Positions 16,909-26,540 of a stretch of 64,000 nucleotides of DNA are shown in pieces. The first letter of the stretch is position 1, and each line of letters starts with the position of its first letter. Location of the stretch: the NCBI RefSeq assembly GCF_002002885.1, contig NZ_CP019510.1:4464001-4528000 (forward strand). The letters are read 5' to 3'. The notes under the pieces are model-generated. The model searched no databases. It was given only the letters and a program-made list of their open reading frames with translations, and was not told where the DNA came from. A program made the position numbers and the translations under genes. Source of the DNA: Janthinobacterium sp. LM6 (GTDB lineage: Bacteria > Pseudomonadota > Gammaproteobacteria > Burkholderiales > Burkholderiaceae_D).

Positions 16909-17004
16909 TGGCGGAAAACAGTAGGAGTCGAACCTACGGGAGAACGTCTGACGCCCTCCACCGGGTTTGAAGCCCGGCCACATCACCGGATGAGTGTGCT
17001 TTCC
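16909..17004 (-). tRNA. selC: tRNA-Sec (anticodon UCA), selenocysteine tRNA
   Basis: A 96-nt tRNA with encoded CCA. The 5' GGAAAGCA and 3' TGTTTTCC form the unusual eight-base-pair acceptor stem of tRNA-Sec. The anticodon loop CTTCAAA is closed by the stem GCCGGG/CCCGGT. A long variable arm (GGAGGGCGTCAGACGTTCTCC region) and the T loop GGTTCGACTCC follow, as in E. coli selC. It lies 12 bases after the selB stop on the same strand, so it may be co-transcribed with selAB. It reads the UGA of the nearby formate dehydrogenase gene. Confidence 0.97.
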
Positions 17005-17016
17005 GCGGTGCCTGAG

Positions 17017-18972
17017 CTAGCTGTTGGGCAAGGCCGCGGTGTAGGACCACAGCGCTTGCGGGCGCAATAGATGCCCGTTGCCAACACGGCGAGTATAACC
17101 GACGCGGTCAAAGAATTCCAAGACCTGGATCGCCCGCTTGCGGCCCAGGCCGCTGGCGTCGCGGAACGTGGCCGCGCCCACGGCGCCATTGCCGGCCGGC
17201 AAGCCTGCATCCTCTTCCGCCTTGTGCGCCAGTTGCCGCACCAGTTGCGCCAGTTCGGCCAGCGCCGCCTGGTGATAAAACAGGTCGTGCACGACCTGGC
17301 TGATCTGCCCTGCCTTGGCCAGTTTGCGCAACAGCCGGCGAGCATCGTCCTCGGCCAGGCCGAAGCCGCGCGCCAGGTCGCGCGTCCACGGCGGATCGGC
17401 ACGCCCCTGCTCCAGCGCGGCCAGCAAGGGTTCGGCCACCGCCTGCTCCTGCGGCGTCAGTTCCACGCTGTGCGTCGGCAAGTGCAGGCTGGCGCCGCGC
17501 GCCAGGATCTCGCCGCGCGCCAGCAAGCCTTCGACCAGGTGGCTCCACAAGGCGTCTTCCATCTCGGCGTCGACGATGCGTTTCAGGCGCCACAGTTCCG
17601 GTCCCGCCTCGTCGGGCGCGTGCGCGTGAAAGGCCGCCAGGGCTGCCAGCACGCGCGCTTCCAGCGCCAGCAACGCCGGCGGCGCCAGCAGCAGGGCATC
17701 GCCGGCGCGCAGGGCGATGCGCCGCGTGTCGGGCGGCAGCGCGAGGGCTCCCGCCGGCAGCAGGGACAGGCGCACCAGCAGCGATACACGCAGCCCCAGC
17801 GGGCTTTGCGCCAGCAGGGCCGCATAGTCGCCCTGCGCGACGAACGCGGCCAGCGCATCGAGCCACGCCAGCCGGGCCGGGCTGCGCCGCTTGCGCGCGG
17901 GGCCGAACGGATCGAGCACCATGCCGCCGCCCACCGTCTGCGTCGCTTGCGCATTGCGCACGACGAAGCGGTCGCCCGGCACGCCGTGCATGGGGGACTC
18001 GAACACCAGCTGTACCCTGCCCGTCTGCCCCGGCGACAGGGTCTCGCCATCGAGCATGACGGCGCGCGCCAGCTGGTGCGCGGCGCCCAGGTGCACGTGC
18101 AGCGGCGACCAGGCTTTCAGTTGCACGCCGGCGTCGGGCAGCAGGGTCAGTTCCACGTCGAGGCGTTCGGAACACTGCGCCAGCTCGGGCGCGACGATCC
18201 AGTTGCCCCGCTCGATGCGCTCGCGGTCGATGCCGGCCAGGTTCAGCGCCAGGCGCTGGCCCGCCATGCCCGTCTCGGCGGCGCGGTTCTGCGCATGGAT
18301 GCTGCGCACGCGCGCTGGCGCGCCGCCGGGCGCCAGCTGCAGCATGTCGCCCACGCGCGCGCATCCCGCCAGCGCCGTGCCGGTGACGATGGTGCCCTGC
18401 CCCGACAAGGTGAACACGCGGTCCACGCCGAGGCGGAACAAGCGCCGCTCGTCGCGTTGCGGCAAGCTGCGCGCCACCTGCATCAGGTGCGCCAGCAGGG
18501 CTGCCACGCCGGCATCGCTGTCGCGATTGGCGGCGGTGGGAAAAATCGGGCTGCCCGCCAGCGGCGTGCCGGCCAGCAGCGCCTCGATGTCCGCTTCCAC
18601 CTGCGCCACGCGGGCACTGTCGGCGCGGTCGATCTTGGTCAGCGCCACGGCGCCGCGCGTCACGCCCAGCAGCTGCAGAATCGCCAGGTGCTCGTGCGTC
18701 TGCGGCATGATGCCGTCGTCGGCCGCCACCACGAGCAGGGCGAAGTCGATACCCGTCACGCCGGACGCCATGGTGCGGATGAATTTTTCGTGGCCCGGCA
18801 CGTCGATCACGCCCAGCACCGTGCCGTCCGCCAGCGGCAGATAAGCGTAACCGAGTTCGATCGAGATGCCGCGCGCCTGCTCTTCCTTCAGGCGGTCCGT
18901 GTGCACGCCCGTCAGCGCGCGCGTGAGCGTCGTCTTGCCATGGTCGATATGGCCTGCGGTGCCGACGATCAT
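17017..18972 (-). CDS. selB: Selenocysteine-specific elongation factor SelB
   Basis: A 651-residue GTPase that brings Sec-tRNA to UGA codons marked by a SECIS hairpin. The G domain starts at [20 protein letters not shown], with [20 protein letters not shown] and [11 protein letters not shown]-Tu-like domains 2 and 3 follow. The C-terminal third consists of winged helices ([10 protein letters not shown] end) that bind the mRNA hairpin. The ATG at 18972 overlaps the selA stop by ATGA. Length is slightly above E. coli SelB (614). An upstream extension in frame is not used. Confidence 0.95.
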   Translation of the reverse strand: MIVGTAGHIDHGKTTLTRALTGVHTDRLKEEQARGISIELGYAYLPLADGTVLGVIDVPGHEKFIRTMASGVTGIDFALLVVAADDGIMPQTHEHLAILQLLGVTRGAVALTKIDRADSARVAQVEADIEALLAGTPLAGSPIFPTAANRDSDAGVAALLAHLMQVARSLPQRDERRLFRLGVDRVFTLSGQGTIVTGTALAGCARVGDMLQLAPGGAPARVRSIHAQNRAAETGMAGQRLALNLAGIDRERIERGNWIVAPELAQCSERLDVELTLLPDAGVQLKAWSPLHVHLGAAHQLARAVMLDGETLSPGQTGRVQLVFESPMHGVPGDRFVVRNAQATQTVGGGMVLDPFGPARKRRSPARLAWLDALAAFVAQGDYAALLAQSPLGLRVSLLVRLSLLPAGALALPPDTRRIALRAGDALLLAPPALLALEARVLAALAAFHAHAPDEAGPELWRLKRIVDAEMEDALWSHLVEGLLARGEILARGASLHLPTHSVELTPQEQAVAEPLLAALEQGRADPPWTRDLARGFGLAEDDARRLLRKLAKAGQISQVVHDLFYHQAALAELAQLVRQLAHKAEEDAGLPAGNGAVGAATFRDASGLGRKRAIQVLEFFDRVGYTRRVGNGHLLRPQALWSYTAALPNS

Positions 18973-20378
18973 GCGGACAACTCGGCCAGCTGCGCGACGA
19001 AGGCCGTCTCGTGCGCCGCTTCCAGGCAGCGCAAATCGAGCCACAAGGTGTCTTGCCCGATGCGCCCGATCACGGGGCGCGGCAAGGCGCGCAGCCGCTG
19101 CTCCAGCACGCCCAGGGGATTGCTCAGGCGCGAGCCTGGCGCGCTGCGGACGCCCAGGCCAAAGCTGGGCAGCTGGTCGACGGGCAAGGCGCCGCTGCCG
19201 ATCTGGCTGCTCATCGCTTCAGCCGTGACGGCGTACGATTTTCCCAGCACCTGCTGCAACTGCGGCAGCAATTGCTCGGCTTGCGCGCGCATGGCGGCCG
19301 CGGGACGCGTCAGCAGGCGCAAGGTGGTCAGGCGTTCGGCCAGCAAGTCCGGCGCGCGGTACAGCTGCAGCACGGGCGCCAGGGCCGCCAGGGTCAGCTT
19401 GCCGACCCGCAGCGCGCGTTTCAGGGGGTTGCGCTTGATTTGCTCGATCAGGTCGGCGCGGCCGACGATGACGCCGCATTGCGGGCCGCCCAGCAGCTTG
19501 TCGCCGCTGAAGGTGACCAGGTCCGCGCCCGCTTCGATGGTTTCGCGCACCGTCGTCTCATGCGGCAGACCGTATTGCGCCAGGTCAACCAAGGTGCCGC
19601 TGCCCAGGTCCACGGCCGTCGGCACGCCGTGTTGCGCTGCCAGCGGCACGAGTTCGTCGAGTTCCACGCTTTTCGTAAAGCCGGTAATGGCGTAATTGCT
19701 GCAATGGACCTTCATCAAGAGGGCCGTATCTGCATTCACGCCGTTCGCGTAATCGGCCAGGTGGGTGCGGTTGGTGCTGCCCACTTCGCGCAGCACGGCG
19801 CCCGCGCGCGTCATCACGTCGGGGATGCGGAAGGCGCCGCCGATTTCCACCAGTTCTCCGCGCGACACCACCACCTCCTTGCCCTGCGCCAGGGTGTTCA
19901 ACATCAGCAGCACGGCGGCCGCATTGTTGTTGACGATGGTGGCCGCTTCGGCCCCCGTCAGTTCGCGCAGCAATTCCTCGACCAGGTCGTCGCGGTCGCC
20001 CCGCTTGCCCGTCTCCAGGTCGAATTCCAGGTTCATCGGCCACTGCAGCGCTTCCACCACGGCTTGCACGGCGGCGTCGGGCAGCAGCGCGCGGCCCAGG
20101 TTCGTGTGCAGCACGGTGCCCGTCAGGTTGAACACGGCGCGCAGCTGCGAGCGCGACTGCGCCTGCAGGCGTTCAGCCATTTGCGCGGCGATGGCGGCGA
20201 TCGATGCGCCCTCCTCGCACACTGCCCCCGCCAGCATGGCGGTGCGCAGTTCGGCCAGCACGGCGCGCGCGCAGGCCAGGGTCTGCACGCGGCCGTATTC
20301 GGCGATCAGGGCCAGGCAAGCCGCGTCGCCCAGGATGCGGTCTACCGATGGCAGGCGCACGGTTTGCCCCGTCGTCAT
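18969..20378 (-). CDS. selA: L-seryl-tRNA(Sec) selenium transferase SelA
   Basis: A 469-residue PLP enzyme that converts seryl-tRNA(Sec) to selenocysteyl-tRNA. It has the SelA N-terminal domain ([10 protein letters not shown]) and the core with [48 protein letters not shown] and the PLP-lysine motif [13 protein letters not shown]. The ATG at 20378 is the normal start. It overlaps fdhE upstream and selB downstream by four bases each (ATGA), so the three form one coupled unit. Confidence 0.96.
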   Translation of the reverse strand: MTTGQTVRLPSVDRILGDAACLALIAEYGRVQTLACARAVLAELRTAMLAGAVCEEGASIAAIAAQMAERLQAQSRSQLRAVFNLTGTVLHTNLGRALLPDAAVQAVVEALQWPMNLEFDLETGKRGDRDDLVEELLRELTGAEAATIVNNNAAAVLLMLNTLAQGKEVVVSRGELVEIGGAFRIPDVMTRAGAVLREVGSTNRTHLADYANGVNADTALLMKVHCSNYAITGFTKSVELDELVPLAAQHGVPTAVDLGSGTLVDLAQYGLPHETTVRETIEAGADLVTFSGDKLLGGPQCGVIVGRADLIEQIKRNPLKRALRVGKLTLAALAPVLQLYRAPDLLAERLTTLRLLTRPAAAMRAQAEQLLPQLQQVLGKSYAVTAEAMSSQIGSGALPVDQLPSFGLGVRSAPGSRLSNPLGVLEQRLRALPRPVIGRIGQDTLWLDLRCLEAAHETAFVAQLAELSA

Positions 20379-21430
20379 GCTGGCTGGCCCTCGCTGCTGT
20401 CGCCCTTTCCCAGCCACAGCAGCGGATTGCCGCTGGCGCGCTGGTAGCCGGCTTCGCCCACCAGCAGGTCGAGCATCAGGCTGGCCAGGTCGTCGGCCAG
20501 GGGCTCGACGTTGTAATCGTGTTCCTGGTTGAAGACCTTGCGGTAGGTATGGCAATCGTCGCAGGTTTCCGCGCGCGCCACTTTCTTCGGATCATTCGCC
20601 TTGTTGGGCAATTTGTCGTCCTTTGCCGTCACGGGGTCGAACGGCGCCGCATCGGCAGCGTCCAGGCCCTGGTAGGCGATCTTGCCATTCTGTTCGCAGG
20701 TCGAACATTTTACGCGCACCATATGCCATTCGCTTTCGCAAATGCCGCAGTGCAGGTAGCGGTAGCCCTGCGACCCGCCGCCGATGCGGATCACGCTGGC
20801 GACGGGGTGTGAACCGCAGACGGGGCACAGGGTGCCCGTTTCCAGGTCCGGCACGCGCGCGGCGCGTAGTTCGCTGGCCGACACCGACCATAAAATTTGC
20901 AGCGCGGCCGCGACGAACGGCGCATGCATGGGATTGAGGTTGTCGCCGTTTTCATCGAGCACGGCATCGGCGCAGGCGTCCAGCGCCGTCGCATCGAGCG
21001 CGCGCAGCTGGGCCAGCACCTGCGTCAGGCCGCCGGACAGGGCCGGCTGGCTGGCTGCCGTGGCGGCCAGTTCATCGAGCAGGCTGGCGAAGATGTCGCG
21101 CCAGACGGGCGGCCGGGCGCCGCTGACGGGCAGCACCGGCATGCGGTGGGCGATGGCGCGGCGCAGCGCGTCCGGGTCGGCGGCAGGCACGGCGCCGGGC
21201 GCCAGTTTTCCCACCACGGCGGCTTGCGCGTCGGCCAGCGCAGCCATCAACACCAGGTAACCCTGCATGCCCGCGTCGACGGGGATGCCCTTGATCTTGC
21301 CTTGCGCCAATTCGCGCAAGCGCAAGGCGCGCGCCTTGAACAGGCTGTCAGGCTGCGGCAGCAGCAGGCGCGGAATCGCGTTGTGGTCCAGGCCTTCGAT
21401 TTCGCCTGGCTGAAGAATGCGTTGTACCAA
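20375..21430 (-). CDS. fdhE: Formate dehydrogenase accessory protein FdhE
   Basis: About 351 residues. FdhE is a rubredoxin-like protein needed for activity of respiratory formate dehydrogenases. The four cysteine pairs typical of the family are seen: CPVC, HCGIC, CSTC and CDDC, with the region [20 protein letters not shown] between them. No ATG lies near the expected N-terminus. I use a TTG at 21430 that begins [12 protein letters not shown], with GGGA eight bases upstream; a TTG at 21457 is also in frame. E. coli has the same order fdoGHI-fdhE. Confidence 0.9.
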   Translation of the reverse strand: MVQRILQPGEIEGLDHNAIPRLLLPQPDSLFKARALRLRELAQGKIKGIPVDAGMQGYLVLMAALADAQAAVVGKLAPGAVPAADPDALRRAIAHRMPVLPVSGARPPVWRDIFASLLDELAATAASQPALSGGLTQVLAQLRALDATALDACADAVLDENGDNLNPMHAPFVAAALQILWSVSASELRAARVPDLETGTLCPVCGSHPVASVIRIGGGSQGYRYLHCGICESEWHMVRVKCSTCEQNGKIAYQGLDAADAAPFDPVTAKDDKLPNKANDPKKVARAETCDDCHTYRKVFNQEHDYNVEPLADDLASLMLDLLVGEAGYQRASGNPLLWLGKGDSSEGQPA

Positions 21431-21509
21431 TGGAGTTTTCCCATCAAAAAAGGCCAAGCGTAGCTGGCCAGCCCATCCGGCGGATGCGGCTGTGTTTCGA
21501 AAGTATTTT

Positions 21510-21549
21510 AATCGATAAAAAGAAAGGGGTCAGTCCTGGGACTGACCCC
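21510..21549 (-). terminator. Strong hairpin terminator after fdoI
   Basis: An 11-bp perfect stem GGGGTCAGTCC (21526-21536) pairs with GGACTGACCCC (21539-21549) across a two-base loop. Read on the minus strand it is followed by TTTCTTTTT. It separates fdoGHI from fdhE-selAB. Similar GGGTCAG inverted repeats occur as dispersed elements in related genomes (from memory), so it may also be a repeat copy. Confidence 0.75.
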
Positions 21550-21580
21550 GGGTAATGCCGGTGGCATCAATAGCAAGAAC

Positions 21581-22252
21581 TTAGTCTTTTGTACTGCGCA
21601 TCACCGCCTCAAACCACTTCGGATGGTGCTTGCGCGCCCAGCCGTAGGTGACGGTGCCGCGCACCATGGCGCCGATCGAGCCCTTGACCCAGATCGCCGC
21701 GTAGATGTGCACGATGATGGCGCAGATGATGCCAAATGCGCACACGGCGTGCAGCAAGGCGGCCGCGCGGATGACGGGAATCGGGAAGTAGAACGCGAAG
21801 TACGCGCGCCAGATCACGATGCCCGACAGCAACAAGCCCGCCATGCAGGCCAGCAGCACGAAGAACAGGATCTTCTGGCCGGCATTGTATTTGCCGATCT
21901 TCGGAAGCTTTTCTTCGCGGTTGTTGAGCACGTCGTCCATCTGTTTCAGCCACTGCTTGTCGCCGTCCTCGAACTTATTGTGGTGCCAGAAGCGCACCAC
22001 CAGGATCGCGAACGAGACGAACATCACCAGGCCGGCAAACGGATGCAGGATGCGCGTCCATTGCCCGCCGCCGAACAGATTCGCCAGCCACGCCATCGAC
22101 GGATGGAACATGGCCAGGCCGGACAGCGCCAGCATGACGAAGGTGATGGCGGTCACCCAGTGATTCGTGCGCTCGTTCGGGTTGTAGCGTTCGATCAAGG
22201 GATTGCCATCCTTGTCGGGCAGCTTTCCATCATGCAGATCACTGTGGCTCAT
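21581..22252 (-). CDS. fdoI: Formate dehydrogenase cytochrome b556 (gamma) subunit
   Basis: A 223-residue inner-membrane di-heme cytochrome b that passes electrons from the beta subunit to quinone. Four hydrophobic segments are visible ([73 protein letters not shown]). Histidines for heme lie in [19 protein letters not shown] and VHIYAA. It overlaps the beta-subunit gene by 14 bases. Confidence 0.95.
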   Translation of the reverse strand: MSHSDLHDGKLPDKDGNPLIERYNPNERTNHWVTAITFVMLALSGLAMFHPSMAWLANLFGGGQWTRILHPFAGLVMFVSFAILVVRFWHHNKFEDGDKQWLKQMDDVLNNREEKLPKIGKYNAGQKILFFVLLACMAGLLLSGIVIWRAYFAFYFPIPVIRAAALLHAVCAFGIICAIIVHIYAAIWVKGSIGAMVRGTVTYGWARKHHPKWFEAVMRSTKD

Positions 22253-23162
22253 GGTCTTCCTCCCGGATGCGCTTGGCCTCTTCCAGCGCTTCGTACTCTT
22301 CGTCCTTGCTCACTTCGTTCGGACCGACACGCGTGTAATGGAAGAAGCCTGCCAGGGCCGTGGCGGCCATGCCGGCCACCGCGAGCGGCTTGGACCAGCC
22401 CTTCCAGAAGCCCACCATCGGGCTGATGCGCGGGCGTTCCGGCAAGTTCGAATACAGCTTCGGCTTGTCGGCATGGTGCAGCACGTACATCACGTGCGTG
22501 CCGCCCACGCCCAGCGGATCGTACAGGCCCGCGTTTTCGAAACCGCGCGACTTCAGGTCGACGATGCGCTCTTCCGCATGCACCTTCATGTCTTCCTTGG
22601 TGCCGAAAACGATGGCGCCCGTCGGGCACGTTTTCACGCAAGCCGGTTCCTGGCCCACGGCGACGCGGTCCGAGCAGAGCGTGCACTTGTAGGCGCGGTC
22701 GTCCTTTTTCGAAATGCGGGGCACGTCGAAAGGACAGCCGGCCACGCAGTAGCCGCAGCCGATGCAGTTTTCCTGGTGGAAATCCACGATGCCGTTCGTG
22801 TACTGCACGATGGCGCCCGGCGCCGGACAGGCTTTCAAACAGCCCGGGTCCTCGCAGTGCATGCAGCCATCCTTGCGGATCAGCCACTCGAGGTTGCCGT
22901 CGTTGTTTTCGTGTTCGGCAAAACGCATCACCGTCCACGATTGCGGCGTCAGGTCCGTCGGATTGTCATAGGTGCCATGGTTTTCGCCGACTTCGTCACG
23001 CAAGTCGTTCCATTCCATGCACGCCGTCTGGCAAGCCTTGCAGCCGATGCATTTCGACACATCGATCAACTTGGCCACGGTGCCCGTCACCGGGCTGCGC
23101 CCTTGCGGCGGCGTTACCGTGGTAGCCGACAGGCGCCGGATATCTAAGGATTGCAGTGCCAT
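22239..23162 (-). CDS. fdoH: Formate dehydrogenase iron-sulfur (beta) subunit
   Basis: A 307-residue ferredoxin-like subunit with four [4Fe-4S] cysteine clusters: [35 protein letters not shown] and [11 protein letters not shown] with a later CVKTC. A C-terminal membrane anchor ([17 protein letters not shown]) places it on the periplasmic side, as in E. coli FdnH/FdoH. It lies 13 bases after the alpha gene. Confidence 0.96.
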   Translation of the reverse strand: MALQSLDIRRLSATTVTPPQGRSPVTGTVAKLIDVSKCIGCKACQTACMEWNDLRDEVGENHGTYDNPTDLTPQSWTVMRFAEHENNDGNLEWLIRKDGCMHCEDPGCLKACPAPGAIVQYTNGIVDFHQENCIGCGYCVAGCPFDVPRISKKDDRAYKCTLCSDRVAVGQEPACVKTCPTGAIVFGTKEDMKVHAEERIVDLKSRGFENAGLYDPLGVGGTHVMYVLHHADKPKLYSNLPERPRISPMVGFWKGWSKPLAVAGMAATALAGFFHYTRVGPNEVSKDEEYEALEEAKRIREEDHEPQ

Positions 23163-23175
23163 TATTGAGCTCCCA

Positions 23176-26100
23176 TCATGCTTTTTCCACCTTCACGAGG
23201 AAGGACTTGAATTCCGGCGTTTGCGAATTCGCATCCCCCACGCCCGGCGTCAGGGTATTGATCAGATACCCCGGCTTGGCCACGCCCGTAAAGCCCCAGT
23301 GCAGCGGCAGGCCTACGGTATGCACCGGCTTGCCCTCGATCATCAAAGCCTTGATGCGCTTGGTGACGACGGCCTTGGCGATGATGTGACCCCGTTTGGA
23401 ACTGACACGCACTTCCCCACCGGCAACGACGCCGATGCTCTTGGCCAATTCTTCGCCGATTTCGACGAATTGCTGCGGCTGGATGATGGCATTCAGCCGC
23501 GCATGCTTGGTCCAGTAATGGAAATGCTCGGTCAGGCGGTAGCTGGTGGCCACGTGCGGGTATTCCTCATGCGTGCCGAACATTTTCCGGTCATCGGCGA
23601 ACACGCGCGCGGCCGGATTGCTGGTCGCCTGCGGGTTTTTCGGATGCATGGGGTTGTAGCCGAGCGGATTTTCGAACGGCTCGTAATGCTCGGGGAACGG
23701 CCCTTCGGCCATGGCGCCGCGCGCAAAGAAGCGTGCCACGCCCTCGCCCAGCATGATGAACGGACCCATGCCGTTTTCCGGCGGTTCGTCAACCTTGAAG
23801 TCGGGAATATCGGCCCCGCTCCAGTTCGTGCCATTCCATTCGATCAATTTACGGGTCGGGTCGAAGGCCTTGCCTTTCAGGTCGCACGAGGCGCGGTTGT
23901 ACAGCACGCGGCGGTTCGCCGGCCACGCCCAGGCCCAGCCCAGGGTCTGGCCGATGCCGGTCGGGTCGCTGTTGTCGCGCCGTCCCATCTGGTTGCCCGC
24001 CTGCGTCCAGCTGCCGGCGAAGATCCAGCAACCGCTGGTGGTCGTGCCGTCGTCGCGCAATTGCGCAAACGAGGCCAGCTGCTCGCCCTTCTTCACCAGC
24101 AGCTTGGTCGGATCTTTTGGATCGTACAAGTCGGCCAGTGCCTTGCCGTTGAATTCGCGGGCGATTTCTTCCGGCTGCGGGTTATGCGGCTGCGCATAAT
24201 TCCACGTCAGGTTGACGATAGGATCGGGGAACTTGCCGCCCTCTTTCTTGTACATGTTGCGCATGCGCAAGAACAGGCCCGACATGATCTCCAGGTCGCT
24301 GCGCGCCTGGCCCGGCGGTTCGGCCGCCTGCCAGTGCCACTGCAGCACGCGCGAGGAGCTCACCAGCGAACCGCGCTCTTCGGCGAAGCAGCTGGTCGGC
24401 AAGCGGAACACTTCCGTCATGATCTTGGTGGGATCGACTTCGTGGTATTGGCCGTGCGCCTTCCAGAATTCGCCCGTTTCCACGGCCAGCGGATCCATGA
24501 TGACGAGGAACTTCAGCTTCGACAGCGCTTCCGTGACCTTCTGCTTGTTCGGCGCGGACGCCAGCACATTGAAGCCCTGGCAGATATAACCCGTCATCTT
24601 GCCTTGGTGCATGTTCTCGATGGCTTGCATCAAGTCATACGGCTTGTCGAGTTTCGGCAGGTAGTCGAAGGCGTAGTTATTTTCCGCCGTGGCAAAATCG
24701 CCCCACCACGTCTTCATGAAGCTGACGTGGAATTTGCGGTAATTGCTCCAGTAGCTGAGCTGGTTCGGCCGCAGCGGCTTGGTGGCGCGCGCGGCGATGT
24801 AGCCATCGAAATCCTGCTCGGCTTCGTTCGGCAAGGTCATGTAGCCTGGCAACAGGTTCGACATCAGGCCCAGGTCGGTCAGACCCTGGATGTTCGAGTG
24901 GCCGCGCAAGGCGTTCATGCCGCCGCCGGCGATACCCATGTTACCCAACAGCAACTGCACCATGGCGCCCGTGCGGATGGTTTGCGCGCCCGTCGAGTGG
25001 TGCGTCCAGCCCAGCGCGTACAGGATGGTACCGGCGCGTCCCGGCACGGCGGTCGAAGCCAGGGCTTCGGCCACCTTGTGGAACTTGTCGGCCGACACGC
25101 CGCACGTACGCTCGACCATCTCGGTCGTGTAGCGCGCGTAGTGCTTCTTCATCATCTGGTAGACGCAGCGCGGGTGTTCCAGGGTCGGGTCGACCTTGGC
25201 ATAGCCGTCGTCGCCGATCTCGTAATCCCAGGTGGCCTTGTCGGTGTACTTGCCTTTTTCCTTGTCGAAACCCGAGAACAGGCCGTCCTCGAACGCATAG
25301 TCTTCGCGCACGATGAAGGGCATGTCCGTGTAGTTGCGCACGTACTCATGCTGGATCTTGTCGTTCGTCAGCAGATAATTGATGATCGCGCCGAGGAAGA
25401 CGATATCCGTGCCGGTACGCGTGGCGCAGTAGTAATCTGCCACGGATGCGGTACGGGTAAAACGCGGATCGACAACGATCAGCTTGGCCTTGTTATGCGC
25501 CTTCGCTTCCGTTACCCATTTGAATCCGCAAGGATGTGCTTCTGCTGCATTGCCGCCCATGACCAGGATCACGTCGGCATTCTTGATATCGACCCAATGA
25601 TTCGTCATCGCGCCACGGCCAAACGTCGGGGCAAGACCTGCCACCGTCGGTCCGTGTCATACACGCGCCTGATTATCAAAGGTCAGCATCCCCATGCTGC
25701 GCACTGTCTTGTGGGTCAGATACCCGACCTCGTTGCTGCCGGCGGACGCGGCAAGCATGCCGGTGGAGAGCCAGCGGTTGACGGTCTTGCCGTCGGCATT
25801 CTTTTCGATCAGGTTGGCGTCGCGGTCATCCTTCATCAGGCGCGCGATCTTGTCGAGCGCCACATCCCAGGAGATCGGTTGCCATTCCGTGCCGCCCGGT
25901 GCGCGGTACTCGGGCACTTTCAGGCGGTTCGGGCTGTGGATGAAGTCGACCAGGCTGGCGCCTTTCGGGCACAGGGTGCCGCGGTTCACCGGGTGATCGG
26001 CATCGCCTTCCACGTGGATGATGCTGGAGACGGCATTCTTCGCGCCATCGCCCAGACCATACAGCAGGACGCCGCAGCCAACGGAACAGTAAGGACAGGT

Positions 26101-26247
26101 ATTGCGGGTCTCGGTCGTGCGAGCCAGCTTGTATTGCCGTACTTCCGCCATCGCCTGTCCCGGTGCGAAACCGAGCAAGGCGAGGCTGGAGCCAGCAATC
26201 GTGGCGCCAGTTACCCGAAGGAACTGGCGCCTGGATATCTGAACCAT
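23176..26247 (-). CDS. fdoG: Selenocysteine-containing formate dehydrogenase alpha subunit
   Basis: A 1023-residue molybdopterin enzyme oxidising formate to CO2 in the periplasm. The N-terminus has a twin-arginine signal ([10 protein letters not shown]), then the [4Fe-4S] motif CPYCSVGCG and TLCPKGASL. An in-frame UGA at 25659-25657 falls at residue 197 in [17 protein letters not shown], exactly where E. coli FdnG has Sec196. A conventional stop is ruled out because the reading frame continues with conserved FdnG sequence ([19 protein letters not shown] and so on) for 826 codons. Length fits FdnG/FdoG (about 1015). Neighbours fdoH, fdoI, fdhE and selABC support function. Confidence 0.97.
25619..25659 (-). 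promoter_or_regulatory. Bacterial SECIS element in fdoG
   Basis: Directly after the UGA the mRNA has GGCA-GGUCU-UGCC, a short stem with the GGUCU loop known to be recognised by E. coli SelB in fdhF and fdnG. The hairpin tip lies about 15-27 bases downstream of the UGA. Confidence 0.88.
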
Positions 26248-26483
26248 ATCAGACCTCTATGATGTGAGTAAATAAAAAGTCATACGGCGTCATGCTGGTG
26301 TCATATCACTAAGATATAAGCACCATGCCTGTGCCGTATGACAGTATTTTACCCCTCAAACTCTGACAAGGCTTAGTCCGCTGGAAAAAATTGCCTTTAG
26401 TCAATATTAATTTGACGATACCGAACGTTCCCTCTAAACAATGCCAGCCTGCCCGGCACGCTTGCACAGCGCTACCCAGCCAC

Positions 26484-26514
26484 GAAAAAAACCCGCTCGC
26501 GAGCGGGTTTTTCG
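26484..26514 (-). terminator. Rho-independent terminator downstream of siderophore receptor
   Basis: The palindrome AACCCGCTCG/CGAGCGGGTT (26490-26509) is flanked by A-runs on the left and T-runs on the right. It lies 27 bp past the end of the receptor on the minus strand. The remaining part of 26248-26483 (upstream of fdoG) holds no gene; it should contain the fdo promoter. Confidence 0.85.
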
Positions 26515-26540
26515 GGATGCAGCCGAGCTGCCAGGCCAAA

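Noticed and set aside
17071..19695. Long plus-strand open frame (about 874 codons) opposite selB and selA
   Set aside because: Antisense shadow; selA and selB are certain and the translation shows no recognisable family.
25657..26247. fdoG as a broken gene because of a stop codon
   Set aside because: The UGA is at the conserved Sec position, is followed by a SECIS hairpin, and the whole Sec machinery is adjacent.
22972..26262. Long open frame (about 1096 codons) on the plus strand opposite the formate dehydrogenase genes
   Set aside because: Low-complexity His/Arg/Gln-rich translation without domains. It is an antisense shadow of the high-GC fdoG gene.
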